A stretch of 64,000 bases of DNA. Source: Spirochaetota bacterium (GTDB lineage Bacteria; Spirochaetota; Spirochaetia; Treponematales; UBA12059). The DNA lies in NCBI GenBank assembly GCA_026398615.1, contig JAPLSN010000014.1, positions 1 to 64,000 on the forward strand, written 5' to 3'. Made by a program: the position numbers and the translations under genes. The notes under the pieces are model-generated. The model worked only from the letters and a program-made list of their open reading frames with translations, was not told the origin of the DNA and did no database searches. Below, one piece after another: positions 16,745 through 24,988 of the stretch (its first letter is position 1; each line of letters starts with the position of its first letter).

Positions 16745-16774
16745 TTGACTGTCATGCCCGGTGCCGGAAATAAT
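16745..16774 (+). promoter_or_regulatory. Promoter of the GbsR/MarR regulator, leaderless
   Basis: TTGACT (16745-16750), 18-nt spacer, AATAAT (16769-16774). The ATG is at 16780, so transcription would start at or beside the start codon. Confidence 0.6.
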
Positions 16775-16779
16775 CGCAC

Positions 16780-17253
16780 ATGGTTGGAAAAGAAATCGGC
16801 GAACGCCATTTCATAGAAGACATCGCGCTTTTTTGCGAACAGATGGGGCTGCCCAGGATGGCCGGGCGGGTGCTAGGGGTGCTTCTCATCTCGGATCCGC
16901 CCTCCCAGTCCCTGAACGACATCTGCGATTGCCTGCAGGCATCCAAGAGTTCCGTGTCCACGATGGCACGCTTCCTCGTCGGCGAAGGGCTTATCGAACA
17001 GGCTCCCTGTCTGGTCCCGCGGCGCGACTACTTCCGTTTCAGGACCGGAGGTTGGCTCGAATTCATGCGGAGGCGGATGGAGGTCATGGCCGGCCTCCAT
17101 GACATCGCGGACCGCGGCCTGTCCCTCCTCGATGGAAAGGACGATTCCCTCAAAAGCCGCCTGGAAGAAGCCCACGACGTCTTCGAGTTCGTGGACACGG
17201 AATTCCGGGGCTGGTTCGAGCGGATGGGACAACGGAGCAGGAAGCAGCGTTGA
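16780..17253 (+). CDS. GbsR/MarR-family transcriptional regulator
   Basis: 157 residues. The HFIEDIALFCEQMGLPRMAG opening and VLGVLLISDPPSQSLNDI are typical of the GbsR branch of MarR winged-helix proteins; the recognition helix is around SKSSVSTMARFLVGEGLI (residues 51-70). The C-terminal half is helical and probably dimerises. GbsR-type proteins often repress osmolyte or efflux genes. It is divergent from the cation ATPase with about 190 bp between starts, so that ATPase is the obvious candidate target. The start is leaderless by promoter position. Confidence 0.8.
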   Translation: MVGKEIGERHFIEDIALFCEQMGLPRMAGRVLGVLLISDPPSQSLNDICDCLQASKSSVSTMARFLVGEGLIEQAPCLVPRRDYFRFRTGGWLEFMRRRMEVMAGLHDIADRGLSLLDGKDDSLKSRLEEAHDVFEFVDTEFRGWFERMGQRSRKQR

Positions 17254-17275
17254 AGATGGCGGCATGGTCCCCGGA

Positions 17276-18127
17276 TCAACCCGGTTCTTTCACCGTTTTC
17301 GACGTAGCCACGGTATTCACGGCGAGTCCGAGGGCGATGAACGCCAGGCCCGCGAAGAAGCGCGCGTTGGGGCGTTCGCCGAGCAGGACGCCGAAGACCA
17401 TGGTGAGTGCCGTCTCGAAATAGAAGACGACGCTTCCCTTCCCCGCCGGTACGAGCTTGTAGCCGAGCGCCATCATGATCTGCGCGCAGAAGGCGAAAAC
17501 GCCGGCAGCGAGAGCCAGCCAGATGCCCGAGGGATCGATGGCGGCTGATGACAGGCCCCCGCCCAAGGCGAGGGCGGGCAGGCCGAACAGGCAGGGAGCC
17601 AGGTACAGCATGAAGGGGCCGTCCGTCGCGGACGCGCGGCGGACGAAGTTGACGGCGAATCCGGCGAAGATCGCCCCGCCGATGGCCGCGAGATCCCCGA
17701 GCATGGAGGCGCCGGACCCGTCGCGGACGACGACGAAGGCGCCCAGCGCGCAGGCAGCGAGCGAAACGATCGTCGCCGGCCGGATGCGCTCCCCGAAGAC
17801 GAGCGCCGCGATGACGGCCACGAGGATGGGATAGGTGTTGCCGAGGACGGTGGCCCGGCCGGGGCCGGTGAGCCCGATGGCCACGTAGGCGAGGATCATG
17901 GACGCCGCGCCGAAGAGCCCGCGGAGCAGGACGATGCCCGGCCGTTTCGGGCGGAAGCCACCGCCCGTGACCGCGATGGCGACGACGCAGAACAGGATGC
18001 CGACCGCGAACCGGACCCCGGATACCATGGGTCCCCCGAGCCGCGCGGCCGCGAGCTTGACGAACACGGATGTCACCGCGAACATCGTCGCGGCCGCGTA
18101 CAACCTCGGGATCCCGCCCAGTTTCAT
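17276..18127 (-). CDS. EamA/DMT-family transporter
   Basis: 283 residues with about ten hydrophobic helices in two EamA repeats. LRGLFGAASMILAYVAIGLT and VLGNTYPILVAVIAALVFGE lie in the first; FFAGLAFIALGLAVN ends the second. It is an inner-membrane metabolite exporter or importer of the drug/metabolite superfamily; the substrate is unknown. ATG 18127 is the only sensible start. It converges on the regulator at 16780 with a 22-bp gap. Confidence 0.85.
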   Translation of the reverse strand: MKLGGIPRLYAAATMFAVTSVFVKLAAARLGGPMVSGVRFAVGILFCVVAIAVTGGGFRPKRPGIVLLRGLFGAASMILAYVAIGLTGPGRATVLGNTYPILVAVIAALVFGERIRPATIVSLAACALGAFVVVRDGSGASMLGDLAAIGGAIFAGFAVNFVRRASATDGPFMLYLAPCLFGLPALALGGGLSSAAIDPSGIWLALAAGVFAFCAQIMMALGYKLVPAGKGSVVFYFETALTMVFGVLLGERPNARFFAGLAFIALGLAVNTVATSKTVKEPG

Positions 18128-18328
18128 GTTGCATCCTTCGCGCGCCCGTCGGGGATGACCGGTTCACAAGCGCATGCGCCCGACATGGTAGCGGGCGGTT
18201 CGCTTCTGGGCAAGCGCCGGCAGAGCCAGCCGGGCGCTGGCGTAGAAAACCGACGCTTGCCAGTAGCCCACCCCCCGGTTGTAGAATGGGCGTGCTCCGA
18301 CGGCTTTCGGAGTCGCGGGAGGAAGCCC

Positions 18329-19294
18329 ATGCCCCAACTCGTCGTCGTGACCGACGACCGTTTCGGAGATTACTCGATCGAGCGGTCCATCCTCGAACCC
18401 GCGGGCGCGGAGCTGCGCGTGGAAAACTGCCCGGACGCAGCGGCCGTGGCCGTAGCGTGCCGGGAGGCCGTGGTGGTGCTGGCCAACCTGGCCCCCGTGA
18501 GCGCCCTCGCCATCGATGCCATGGAGCGCTGCAAGGCGATATGCCGCTACGGCACGGGGCTGGACAACGTGGACATCGCGGCGGCAGCGCGGCGCGGCAT
18601 CGCGGTGCGGAACGTCTCCGGCTACTGCGACGATGAAGTCGCGGAGCACGCGCTGGCCCTCCTTCTGGACGCGGCCAGGTCGGTCAGTTTCCGGGACCGG
18701 GAAATCCGTGCCGGTTTCCGGGACAGCCATGCACCGGCCATCCGCGTGCGCGGGACCACGCTCGGAGTGCTCGGATTCGGGGGGACGGCCACAGCTTTCG
18801 TCACGAAAGCCATCGGCCTCGGTTTCAGCGAAATCCTCGCGTGGTCGCCTTCCCTCGACACCGACCGGCTGGCACGGCAGCTCGGCCCGGCGATCGCCGC
18901 CGCGGCCGCCGCCCTCGGGACGGTCATCCGCGCCGCGACCCTCGACGAGCTGCTCGCCGCTTCCGATTTCGTATCCCTCCACCTGAAACTGGCGCCGGAA
19001 ACGCTCGGCTTCCTGGGCGAATCGCGCATCGCGGCCATGAAGCGCGGCGCCATCCTCGTCAACGTGGCGCGCGGCGCGCTGGTCGACGAGAACGCCCTGG
19101 CGGACGCGCTCGAGTCCGGCCGCCTCGATGCCGCGGGACTGGACGTCTTCGCGACGGAGCCCCTGCCCCCAGGCAGCCGCTTGCGCTCATGTCCGAACGT
19201 CGTCCTGACTCCGCACGCCGCCTGGTACTCGCCCTCGTCCGTCGCAGAACTCAAACGCCGCACCGCCCTGAACGCCCTGGACTACCTGCGCTGA
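18329..19294 (+). CDS. D-isomer-specific 2-hydroxyacid dehydrogenase
   Basis: 321 residues from ATG 18329, with GGGAGG upstream; frames extending to 18155 are not needed. NAD-binding loop GVLGFGGTATA (residues ~148-158), catalytic Arg in NVARGALVDENALADALE, Glu in LDVFATEPLPPGS and His in TPHAAWYSPSS. The layout and CRYGTGLDNVDIAAAARRGI place it near the CtBP/phosphoglycerate dehydrogenase-like branch. It would reduce a 2-keto acid or the reverse; the substrate is not deducible. An 8-residue alanine-rich insertion (IAAAAAAL) follows the Rossmann strand. Confidence 0.85.
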   Translation: MPQLVVVTDDRFGDYSIERSILEPAGAELRVENCPDAAAVAVACREAVVVLANLAPVSALAIDAMERCKAICRYGTGLDNVDIAAAARRGIAVRNVSGYCDDEVAEHALALLLDAARSVSFRDREIRAGFRDSHAPAIRVRGTTLGVLGFGGTATAFVTKAIGLGFSEILAWSPSLDTDRLARQLGPAIAAAAAALGTVIRAATLDELLAASDFVSLHLKLAPETLGFLGESRIAAMKRGAILVNVARGALVDENALADALESGRLDAAGLDVFATEPLPPGSRLRSCPNVVLTPHAAWYSPSSVAELKRRTALNALDYLR

Positions 19295-19334
19295 AAGCCC
19301 CGCCGCACGTGCCGGTACGATGCGCCAGGTCTCC

Positions 19335-19368
19335 AGTTCGGCGCAACGCTCGCTTCGTTCGCCAAACT
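19335..19368 (+). terminator. Interrupted hairpin after the dehydrogenase
   Basis: Stem AGTT/AACT, GGCG/CGCC and AACG/CGTT in register, with single-base mismatches, 40 bp past the stop. No U-run follows. Confidence 0.35.
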
Positions 19369-19418
19369 GCGTGGAACTGTACTGACGGTGCCGCTCTCGC
19401 GGCATGTAGCTCCCCCTT

Positions 19419-19448
19419 TTGACCTGAAAGGCCCCAGCAGGGTATAGT
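19419..19448 (+). promoter_or_regulatory. Promoter of proS
   Basis: TTGACC (19419-19424), 18-nt spacer, TATAGT (19443-19448), predicting a leader of about 25 nt with GAGGTG before ATG 19479. The leader is too short for a T-box. Confidence 0.65.
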
Positions 19449-19478
19449 CCCCCCCATCTTTCGTACCCGAGGTGTCTC

Positions 19479-20945
19479 ATGGCAGAGAAGATCACCCCAA
19501 GAAACGTCGACTACTCGCAGTGGTATATCGATATCGTCCTCAAGGCCAAGCTCGCCGATTATTCGCCGGTCAAGGGCTGCATGGTGATTCGACCCCGCGG
19601 CTTCGCGATCTGGGAGCGGATCCAGGCCGAAATGGACCGCCGCTTCAAGGAAACCGGGCACGAGAACGCCTATTTCCCCCTCCTCATCCCGATGAGCTTC
19701 CTCAAGAAGGAAGCGGAGCACGTGGAAGGATTCGCCCCCGAGCTCGCGGTGGTCACGCATGGCGGCGGCGAGGAGCTCGAGGAACCATACTGCATCCGCC
19801 CGACGAGCGAGACGATCATCTGGGCCATGTACAAGAACTGGATCCAGAGTTGGCGCGACCTTCCCCTGCTCTACAACCAGTGGTGCAACGTCCTGCGCTG
19901 GGAAAAGCGCACGCGGCTCTTCCTCCGCACGACCGAGTTCCTCTGGCAGGAGGGCCACACCGCCCACGAGACGGAAGCGGAAGCGGTCGAGGAGACGCTC
20001 AGGATGCTCGAAGTGTACCGTTCGACCATCGAGGAGCACCTCTGCATCCCGGTGCTCGCGGGGCTCAAGAGCGACGCGGAGAAGTTCGCCGGCGCGGTGC
20101 GGACCTACTCGATCGAGGCGATGATGCAGGACAAGAAGGCCCTGCAGGCGGGCACGAGCCACTTCCTGGGCCAGAATTTCGCCAAGGCCTTCGACGTCCA
20201 GTTCCAGACCCGCGACGGGAAACTGGATCATGTCTGGGCCACGAGCTGGGGAACCTCGACCCGGTTGGTCGGCGCCGTCATCATGACCCACTCGGACGAC
20301 AAGGGTCTCGTCCTTCCCCCGAGCCTTTCGCCCGAGGAAGTGGTCATCGTCCCGATCTTCAAGAACGACAACAAGGCGGCGGTGTTCGCCTGCGCCGATG
20401 GCATCAAGGGCGCGCTCAAATCGTCCGGCCGCCGCGTGACCCTGGACACGGACGACCAGAATTCCCCCGGCTGGAAATTCGCCGAGTGGGAGATGCGCGG
20501 CGTACCCTTGCGCATCGAGCTCGGGCCCCGCGACATGGAAGCGGGCAACGTGGTGATGGTGCGCCGCGATACATCCGAAAAGATCACGGTCAGGGCGGGG
20601 GAAGTCCCAGCGAAGGCCTCCGAGCTCCTCGCGGCCATCCAGGCGAACCTGCTCGCCCGCGCACGGGCGTACCGCGACGCCAATACCCGCGACATCGCCG
20701 ACTACGAGGGCATGAAGGCCTTCTTCGGCCCGGCCGGAGAGGAGGCCGCGGGCATCGGGGAAGCCAAGGGCGGCTATGCCCGGGCCCTCTGGTGCGGCAG
20801 CCGGGAGTGTGAAGCCATGCTCAAGGCGGAAACCAAGGCAACCTTGCGCTGCATGCCGCTCGACGACCAGGAGGCCGTCCACGGCAGCTGCGCGCTCTGC
20901 GGCCAGACCGCCAGACACCGGGCCATCTTCGCGCGAAGCTACTGA
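19479..20945 (+). CDS. proS: Prolyl-tRNA synthetase, archaeal/eukaryotic type
   Basis: 488 residues. It charges tRNA-Pro with proline. Class II motifs: [20 protein letters not shown] (motif 1), [32 protein letters not shown] (motif 2) and a C-terminal zinc-type region with [13 protein letters not shown] and HGSCALCGQ. The absence of the long editing insertion and the presence of this C-terminal domain mark the short archaeal/eukaryotic form, which also occurs in some spirochaetes, clostridia and mycoplasmas. Start ATG 19479 follows GAGGTG. Confidence 0.95.
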   Translation: MAEKITPRNVDYSQWYIDIVLKAKLADYSPVKGCMVIRPRGFAIWERIQAEMDRRFKETGHENAYFPLLIPMSFLKKEAEHVEGFAPELAVVTHGGGEELEEPYCIRPTSETIIWAMYKNWIQSWRDLPLLYNQWCNVLRWEKRTRLFLRTTEFLWQEGHTAHETEAEAVEETLRMLEVYRSTIEEHLCIPVLAGLKSDAEKFAGAVRTYSIEAMMQDKKALQAGTSHFLGQNFAKAFDVQFQTRDGKLDHVWATSWGTSTRLVGAVIMTHSDDKGLVLPPSLSPEEVVIVPIFKNDNKAAVFACADGIKGALKSSGRRVTLDTDDQNSPGWKFAEWEMRGVPLRIELGPRDMEAGNVVMVRRDTSEKITVRAGEVPAKASELLAAIQANLLARARAYRDANTRDIADYEGMKAFFGPAGEEAAGIGEAKGGYARALWCGSRECEAMLKAETKATLRCMPLDDQEAVHGSCALCGQTARHRAIFARSY

Positions 20946-21026
20946 GCGGCCTTCCGCCCGTGCGCATTCGGGGACATGTCAACGAAGCCTCACCTGCGCA
21001 CGGGAACCGGCCGATCATCAAGTACC

Positions 21027-22139
21027 ATGCGCATCTTCCCACGCCGCGGCCAAGCCATCCGCTGCCGTCAAGCGTTGCCCCCACTGTTGCTGGCGCTTGG
21101 CTTTTTCCTGTTCTCCCCTGCCTGCGCGCGTCGAAATGCCATGCCGCCCCCGGAAGAAGCGCCAAGCGCCGCTGTTGGATCCGCGGGTTCCACGGCGATC
21201 CTGACGGTTTCGTGGGCTGGTCCGCTCGTCCTCTGGCTGGCGGATGGATCGCTGTCCACCCGGGCGCCTGCCGCTTCGCCGCCCGTGGATGCCATGACGG
21301 CGGAAGCGATCGTCAAGGTGGCTTCCGACGCGGCCGGCTTCGTCGCCGCTGCCGAACGCGTCGGCCTCTTCCGCATCCGGCTGGACTCGGCCGGATGGAC
21401 GGCCGAACTTGGCCCGCCCCTCGGAACCGGGTTTTTCGCCGGCAGGTCGGTAGGCTCGCTGTTCACATCGGGTAACCTGGTCCTCTGCCATCTTTTCATC
21501 GACGACCTCAGGCTATCCAATGCCGCGGGAACCGGGGGTCCGGAGCCGATCGTCGTCGCGCTCGCGGAAGGCGGTCCGCACCCCGTCCTGCGCTCCATTC
21601 CCGCGAAAGGCACCCCGCTCACCCGCATCTTCGGCGTTTTCCCCGCCGCCCGCGACTCGTGGCTCGTCCAGACCCGGACCGTGGACGACGAACGGGTCCT
21701 CGCGGCCTGGTTCGAGTACGACCCCATCGATGATTCCCTGGTTCCCATCGACCGCGAATCTTTCGAATCCGGTTCCATCCGGCCCGAGTCCTCCCTGCCT
21801 CCCGCCGCCGCATCCGTCTCGGGCGGCCCCGCCGCGATCGTCTTCTGGCGCAGGCCCGACGGTTCCCGTTCGGTAACGCGGACGGGATCGGGAGACCCGG
21901 GGGATGCCGTGGAATGGTACGCTGCCGGCGATGAAGAGAGCTCGATCTGCGTTTCGAGGAACGGCGGAGGATTCAGCGCCGTCGGGACGGCCATGAAACC
22001 GTTCCGCGTCAGCCTGCCGTCGGGGCAGGCGGTCGTCGTCGACGCGGCGCTCTCGTCCGGCGCCGCCGCGCTGGCATGGCAGGAAGATTATTTTCCCGCC
22101 GTCGGAGCCTCGGGCCTCATCCTGCTGGCCCTCCCCTGA
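21027..22139 (+). CDS. Putative lipoprotein of unknown function
   Basis: 370 residues from ATG 21027; an alternative ATG at 20976 would only lengthen the charged N-terminus. Hydrophobic stretch ALPPLLLALGFFLFSPAC is followed by ARRN, a loose spirochaete-type lipobox with Cys about 29 residues in. The rest is rich in short strands separated by Pro/Gly (TILTVSWAGPLVLWLADGS, FRIRLDSAGWTAEL, GAAALAWQEDYF), consistent with a beta-propeller or similar, but no repeat is clear enough to name. A GC-rich stem (CCCGCC/GGCGGG, about 22150-22172) follows the gene. Confidence 0.6.
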   Translation: MRIFPRRGQAIRCRQALPPLLLALGFFLFSPACARRNAMPPPEEAPSAAVGSAGSTAILTVSWAGPLVLWLADGSLSTRAPAASPPVDAMTAEAIVKVASDAAGFVAAAERVGLFRIRLDSAGWTAELGPPLGTGFFAGRSVGSLFTSGNLVLCHLFIDDLRLSNAAGTGGPEPIVVALAEGGPHPVLRSIPAKGTPLTRIFGVFPAARDSWLVQTRTVDDERVLAAWFEYDPIDDSLVPIDRESFESGSIRPESSLPPAAASVSGGPAAIVFWRRPDGSRSVTRTGSGDPGDAVEWYAAGDEESSICVSRNGGGFSAVGTAMKPFRVSLPSGQAVVVDAALSSGAAALAWQEDYFPAVGASGLILLALP

Positions 22140-22206
22140 ACCGGGGCGTCCCGCCGACGCTCACCGGGCGGGTCAGTTTGCCTTTTGGCCCCGGCGTGCT
22201 ATAGTC

Positions 22207-22974
22207 ATGGGTGTGGGAATCCTGAAACGATTGCTGTTCGCGATCCCGGCCGTCCTGTGCGTCGCCGGCGCCGCCGCCCTGGATCTCGATTATGCCACCC
22301 CCAGGCTTGGCGTGCTCTTCATCCTCAACGACTCGGGACAGGGAGCGGCTTCCCCGATCGTCAACATCATCGGCTGCTCGCTCTCATATTCATTCACCGG
22401 TGGCGGCGCGTGGAGCTTCGATCCGGGATTCGACCTCTTCTGGACCCAGTACGAGTGGGATGCCTCGGGTTCGCGGGCCATCCCCACCGAACCCGAGACC
22501 GCCGAAGCGTCCTTCGTCATCGGCGGCATCCTGGACGGTCCCTTTTCATACCGATTCCGCATCAACGAGCGCCTGTCCATCAAGCCGGGCGCGGGCCTGG
22601 CCATGGTGCTCCGCGTACCCATTCCCAATTCGACGTCCATGCCGGGAGAAGACAACCTGGCGATAGCGGGATGGTTTTACGGTGGCGCGCGTTTCCTGTA
22701 CCCGGAACTGCAGGCGCTCGTGGATGTCGAACTCCAGGACCGATTCGCCTTCGAGTTCGCCGCCAGGACGTTCTGGCCCGTCTTCAATCTCTGGACCGGC
22801 GCCAATTTTTTCGATCACTGGATGTTCCAGGCAGCCCTGTCGGTCAGGGTCAAGCTCGGTCCGCCGAAAGCCGCGCCCGGACCTGACGCGGTCCCCCCCG
22901 GGGCAGACGCCCAACCCGGAGCTGAAGCCACGCCGGACGCGGTTCCCGCAAGCCCCGTGGAAGGGTCGCCGTAG
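22207..22974 (+). CDS. Putative outer-membrane beta-barrel protein
   Basis: 255 residues with a signal peptide (LLFAIPAVLCVAGAAA). Alternating strands follow: LGVLFILNDSG, GCSLSYSFTGGGAWSFDPGF, FSYRFRINERLSIKPGAGLA, FEFAARTFWPVFNLW, WMFQAALSVRVKLG. After the last strand comes an unusual 35-residue tail of Pro/Ala/Gly/Asp, probably periplasmic or exposed. A promoter-like TTTGCC, 17-nt, TATAGT ends at 22205, one base before ATG 22207, so the in-frame GTG at 22213 may be the real start of a leaderless message. Barrel prediction is by eye. Confidence 0.6.
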   Translation: MGVGILKRLLFAIPAVLCVAGAAALDLDYATPRLGVLFILNDSGQGAASPIVNIIGCSLSYSFTGGGAWSFDPGFDLFWTQYEWDASGSRAIPTEPETAEASFVIGGILDGPFSYRFRINERLSIKPGAGLAMVLRVPIPNSTSMPGEDNLAIAGWFYGGARFLYPELQALVDVELQDRFAFEFAARTFWPVFNLWTGANFFDHWMFQAALSVRVKLGPPKAAPGPDAVPPGADAQPGAEATPDAVPASPVEGSP

Positions 22975-23005
22975 CACTTGCTCGACGTGGGCTCTTGAAC
23001 ATGCC

Positions 23006-23359
23006 TCAGCCAGGAAGACCCGCGTATTGCATGAACCCCTGCCTGGATATGAAGTTGCTCGTCTTCGCGAGCACCCCGTCCCGATAATACCGGACGTATG
23101 GCACCTGGTCGTTGCCGAGCGCCGTTTCCTTGAAGGTCATGAATTCGTCCAAGCAGGGTTCGCGGTCGTATTCGATCCAGAAAACTGCCAGCTCTGCGCT
23201 CCGGGGGATGAGTTCCAGCCAGGTCCGCATGGCCGCCCACTGCGGGCACCAGCTCTGGGTCAGCACTACCACGACGGACGAAGCGGCGTTCCTGATCTCG
23301 GGACCGAATTCGCCGGAACTCATGCACCCCAGGCATTGTTCTTTCGTAAGATTTTCCAT
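23006..23359 (-). CDS. Thioredoxin-like protein lacking the second redox cysteine
   Basis: 117 residues from ATG 23359. The fold outline is thioredoxin-like: strand VVVVLTQSWCPQWAAM, then FWIEYDREP, then VPYVRYYRDGVLAKTSNFIS with the cis-Pro before Tyr. The active site reads WCPQW, so only the first cysteine of CxxC remains. A separate CLGC pair lies at residues 9-12. It could be a thiol-binding or glutaredoxin-like monothiol protein, or use the N-terminal pair. It is divergent from the NTPase gene and the promoter abuts the start codon (leaderless). Confidence 0.7.
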   Translation of the reverse strand: MENLTKEQCLGCMSSGEFGPEIRNAASSVVVVLTQSWCPQWAAMRTWLELIPRSAELAVFWIEYDREPCLDEFMTFKETALGNDQVPYVRYYRDGVLAKTSNFISRQGFMQYAGLPG

Positions 23360-23366
23360 ATATGCC

Positions 23367-23396
23367 ACGATAGCGCAGGTGATGGGGTTTGGGTAA
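23367..23396 (-). promoter_or_regulatory. Promoter abutting the thioredoxin-like gene
   Basis: Minus strand: TTACCC (23391-23396), 18-nt spacer, TATCGT (23367-23372), then 7 nt to ATG 23359. Confidence 0.5.
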
Positions 23397-23476
23397 GGGA
23401 TGCGAATTCTCGAATCCCGGGCTCTGTCCCTCAACATACGAATCGAACCAACCGCCATGCCGGGTAAAGGGGAAAC

Positions 23477-24052
23477 GTGAAGGCGATAATCATCCGGGGT
23501 GACCGGGGAAGCGGCAAGACCAAAGCGTGCATGAAAATCCTGGAAGAAGCGCGGCAACGGGGTTTCCGTGCTGGCGGCGTGATCTGCCCGTCCATACTGG
23601 CTCCCGACGGAACCAAAACGGGCTGCCTGGCCCTCGATGCCGCCACGGGCATGACCGTGGAACTCGGTTCCAACCGGAAAGCCTTCCCGGGCCCGGGATG
23701 GAAACGCTGGAGTTTTTCCGACGAGGGATTTGCCTTCGCGAACGCCGCGGTCGGCTCCGCGCTGTTGCGTGCCGATCGCATCGTGTTCCTGGATGAAATC
23801 GGCCCGATCGAGCTCGAAACGTCCCGGGGGCTCATTCCTTCGCTGCGCCTGCTCGAAGCGGCCATCCGCAATTCTTGGTTCGAAACTGCCGTCGCCGTGG
23901 TTCCGGTACGGCCCGAACTCGTCGAATCCGTCGGGAAACGGCTGGGTTCTTCCCCTGTGCTCGATGCCGCAAGGGCCGATCTCGACGCGATTATCGCCGA
24001 CGCCGGCGTGGCCCTGCTGGACGTCCTCGATCCCATGCGCGCCATGCGGTGA
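23477..24052 (+). CDS. THEP1-family nucleoside-triphosphatase
   Basis: 191 residues from GTG 23477, behind AAAGGGGAA. Walker A is RGDRGSGKTKACM; Walker B is DRIVFLDEIGPIELE. Both are diagnostic of the NTPase_1/DUF265 (THEP1) family of small P-loop enzymes that hydrolyse NTPs and may act in nucleic-acid or cofactor metabolism. It lacks membrane segments. It lies 90 bp upstream of galU on the same strand, but galU seems to have its own promoter. The cellular role is unknown for the family. Confidence 0.85.
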   Translation: MKAIIIRGDRGSGKTKACMKILEEARQRGFRAGGVICPSILAPDGTKTGCLALDAATGMTVELGSNRKAFPGPGWKRWSFSDEGFAFANAAVGSALLRADRIVFLDEIGPIELETSRGLIPSLRLLEAAIRNSWFETAVAVVPVRPELVESVGKRLGSSPVLDAARADLDAIIADAGVALLDVLDPMRAMR

Positions 24053-24105
24053 CGGGACTGTTTCCCCTCGCCTCGCCGGGGAAGAATCCGCCGCATGGGG
24101 ATGCC

Positions 24106-24135
24106 TTGTCCGCGGCGGCGGGTGCAGGCTATCAT
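24106..24135 (+). promoter_or_regulatory. Promoter of galU, leaderless
   Basis: TTGTCC (24106-24111), 18-nt spacer, TATCAT (24130-24135); ATG begins at 24143. Confidence 0.55.
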
Positions 24136-24142
24136 CATCGCC

Positions 24143-24976
24143 ATGAAAGGCGTCATAGTCGCGGCGGGCTACGGGACCCGGTTTCTTCCCGTCACCAAGA
24201 CCGTCCCCAAGGAGCTGCTTCCCCTCCTGACGAAGCCCTCCATCCAGTACATCATCGACGAGTTCGCGTCCTCGGGCATCGAGGAGGTCGTGGTCATCAC
24301 CAGCCGCAGGAAAAAAGCCCTGGACGATTACTTCGACCACGAGGCGGAACTCGAAGCGCTTTTTTCCAAGGAAGGCAGGGCCGACAAGCTCGCCATGGTG
24401 GCGCCCCCCGCGATCAGGGTTTCCTTCGTCAGGCAGACCGAGATGCTCGGCACGGGCCATGCCCTGCTCCAGGCGGCACCCCTCCTGTGCGGCGAACCCT
24501 GCGTCGTCGCCTATCCCGACGACATCCACATCGGGAATCCGCCCATGACCAGGCAGCTCATCGACCTCTACGAAAAAACCGGCTGCAGCGTCCTGGCCTG
24601 CCTCCACGAGCCAGGCGACGTATCGCGCTACGGCGTCATCGACCCGGATTCCGACGGCATCCACGTCAAGGGCTTTGTCGAAAAGCCCGTGCCCGGCGAG
24701 GAACCGAGCCACGAAATCTCGCTCGGCCGCTACCTCTACACCCCCGATTTCTTCCACCATCTCGCGGAAGGCTGGCGCCGCCACGGCAGCGGTGAGTACT
24801 ACCATACCTTCGCCCTCGACAGGCTCATCGCGACGGGCAGGGTCGCCTGGAAGCGCGTCGATGGATTGCGGCTCGACACCGGGGATCCGGAGGGCTATCT
24901 CCATGCCATCCTCGAAATGGCCTGGCGAGAGCCGGCCTACCGGACCGTGATCGAGCGATTCATGGCATCGCGGTAG
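24143..24976 (+). CDS. galU: UTP-glucose-1-phosphate uridylyltransferase
   Basis: 277 residues, normal length for bacterial GalU. Nucleotide-binding start VIVAAGYGTRFLPVTKTVPK (GxGTRxLPxTK signature) with KELLPLLTKPSIQYIIDEF. Later motifs are TEMLGTGHALLQAAP, AYPDDIHIG, VKGFVEKP and DRLIATGRVAWKRVDG. It makes UDP-glucose from UTP and glucose-1-phosphate for glycans and lipopolysaccharide-type polymers, and pairs functionally with galE at 42433. The start at 24143 is supported by the adjacent promoter; the longer frame has no ribosome site. Confidence 0.95.
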   Translation: MKGVIVAAGYGTRFLPVTKTVPKELLPLLTKPSIQYIIDEFASSGIEEVVVITSRRKKALDDYFDHEAELEALFSKEGRADKLAMVAPPAIRVSFVRQTEMLGTGHALLQAAPLLCGEPCVVAYPDDIHIGNPPMTRQLIDLYEKTGCSVLACLHEPGDVSRYGVIDPDSDGIHVKGFVEKPVPGEEPSHEISLGRYLYTPDFFHHLAEGWRRHGSGEYYHTFALDRLIATGRVAWKRVDGLRLDTGDPEGYLHAILEMAWREPAYRTVIERFMASR

Positions 24977-24988
24977 GATGATGCGGCC

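Noticed and set aside
19295-19478. T-box riboswitch upstream of proS
   Set aside because: The promoter at 19419-19448 leaves a leader of only about 25 nt, and no T-box sequence or terminator/antiterminator pair is seen.
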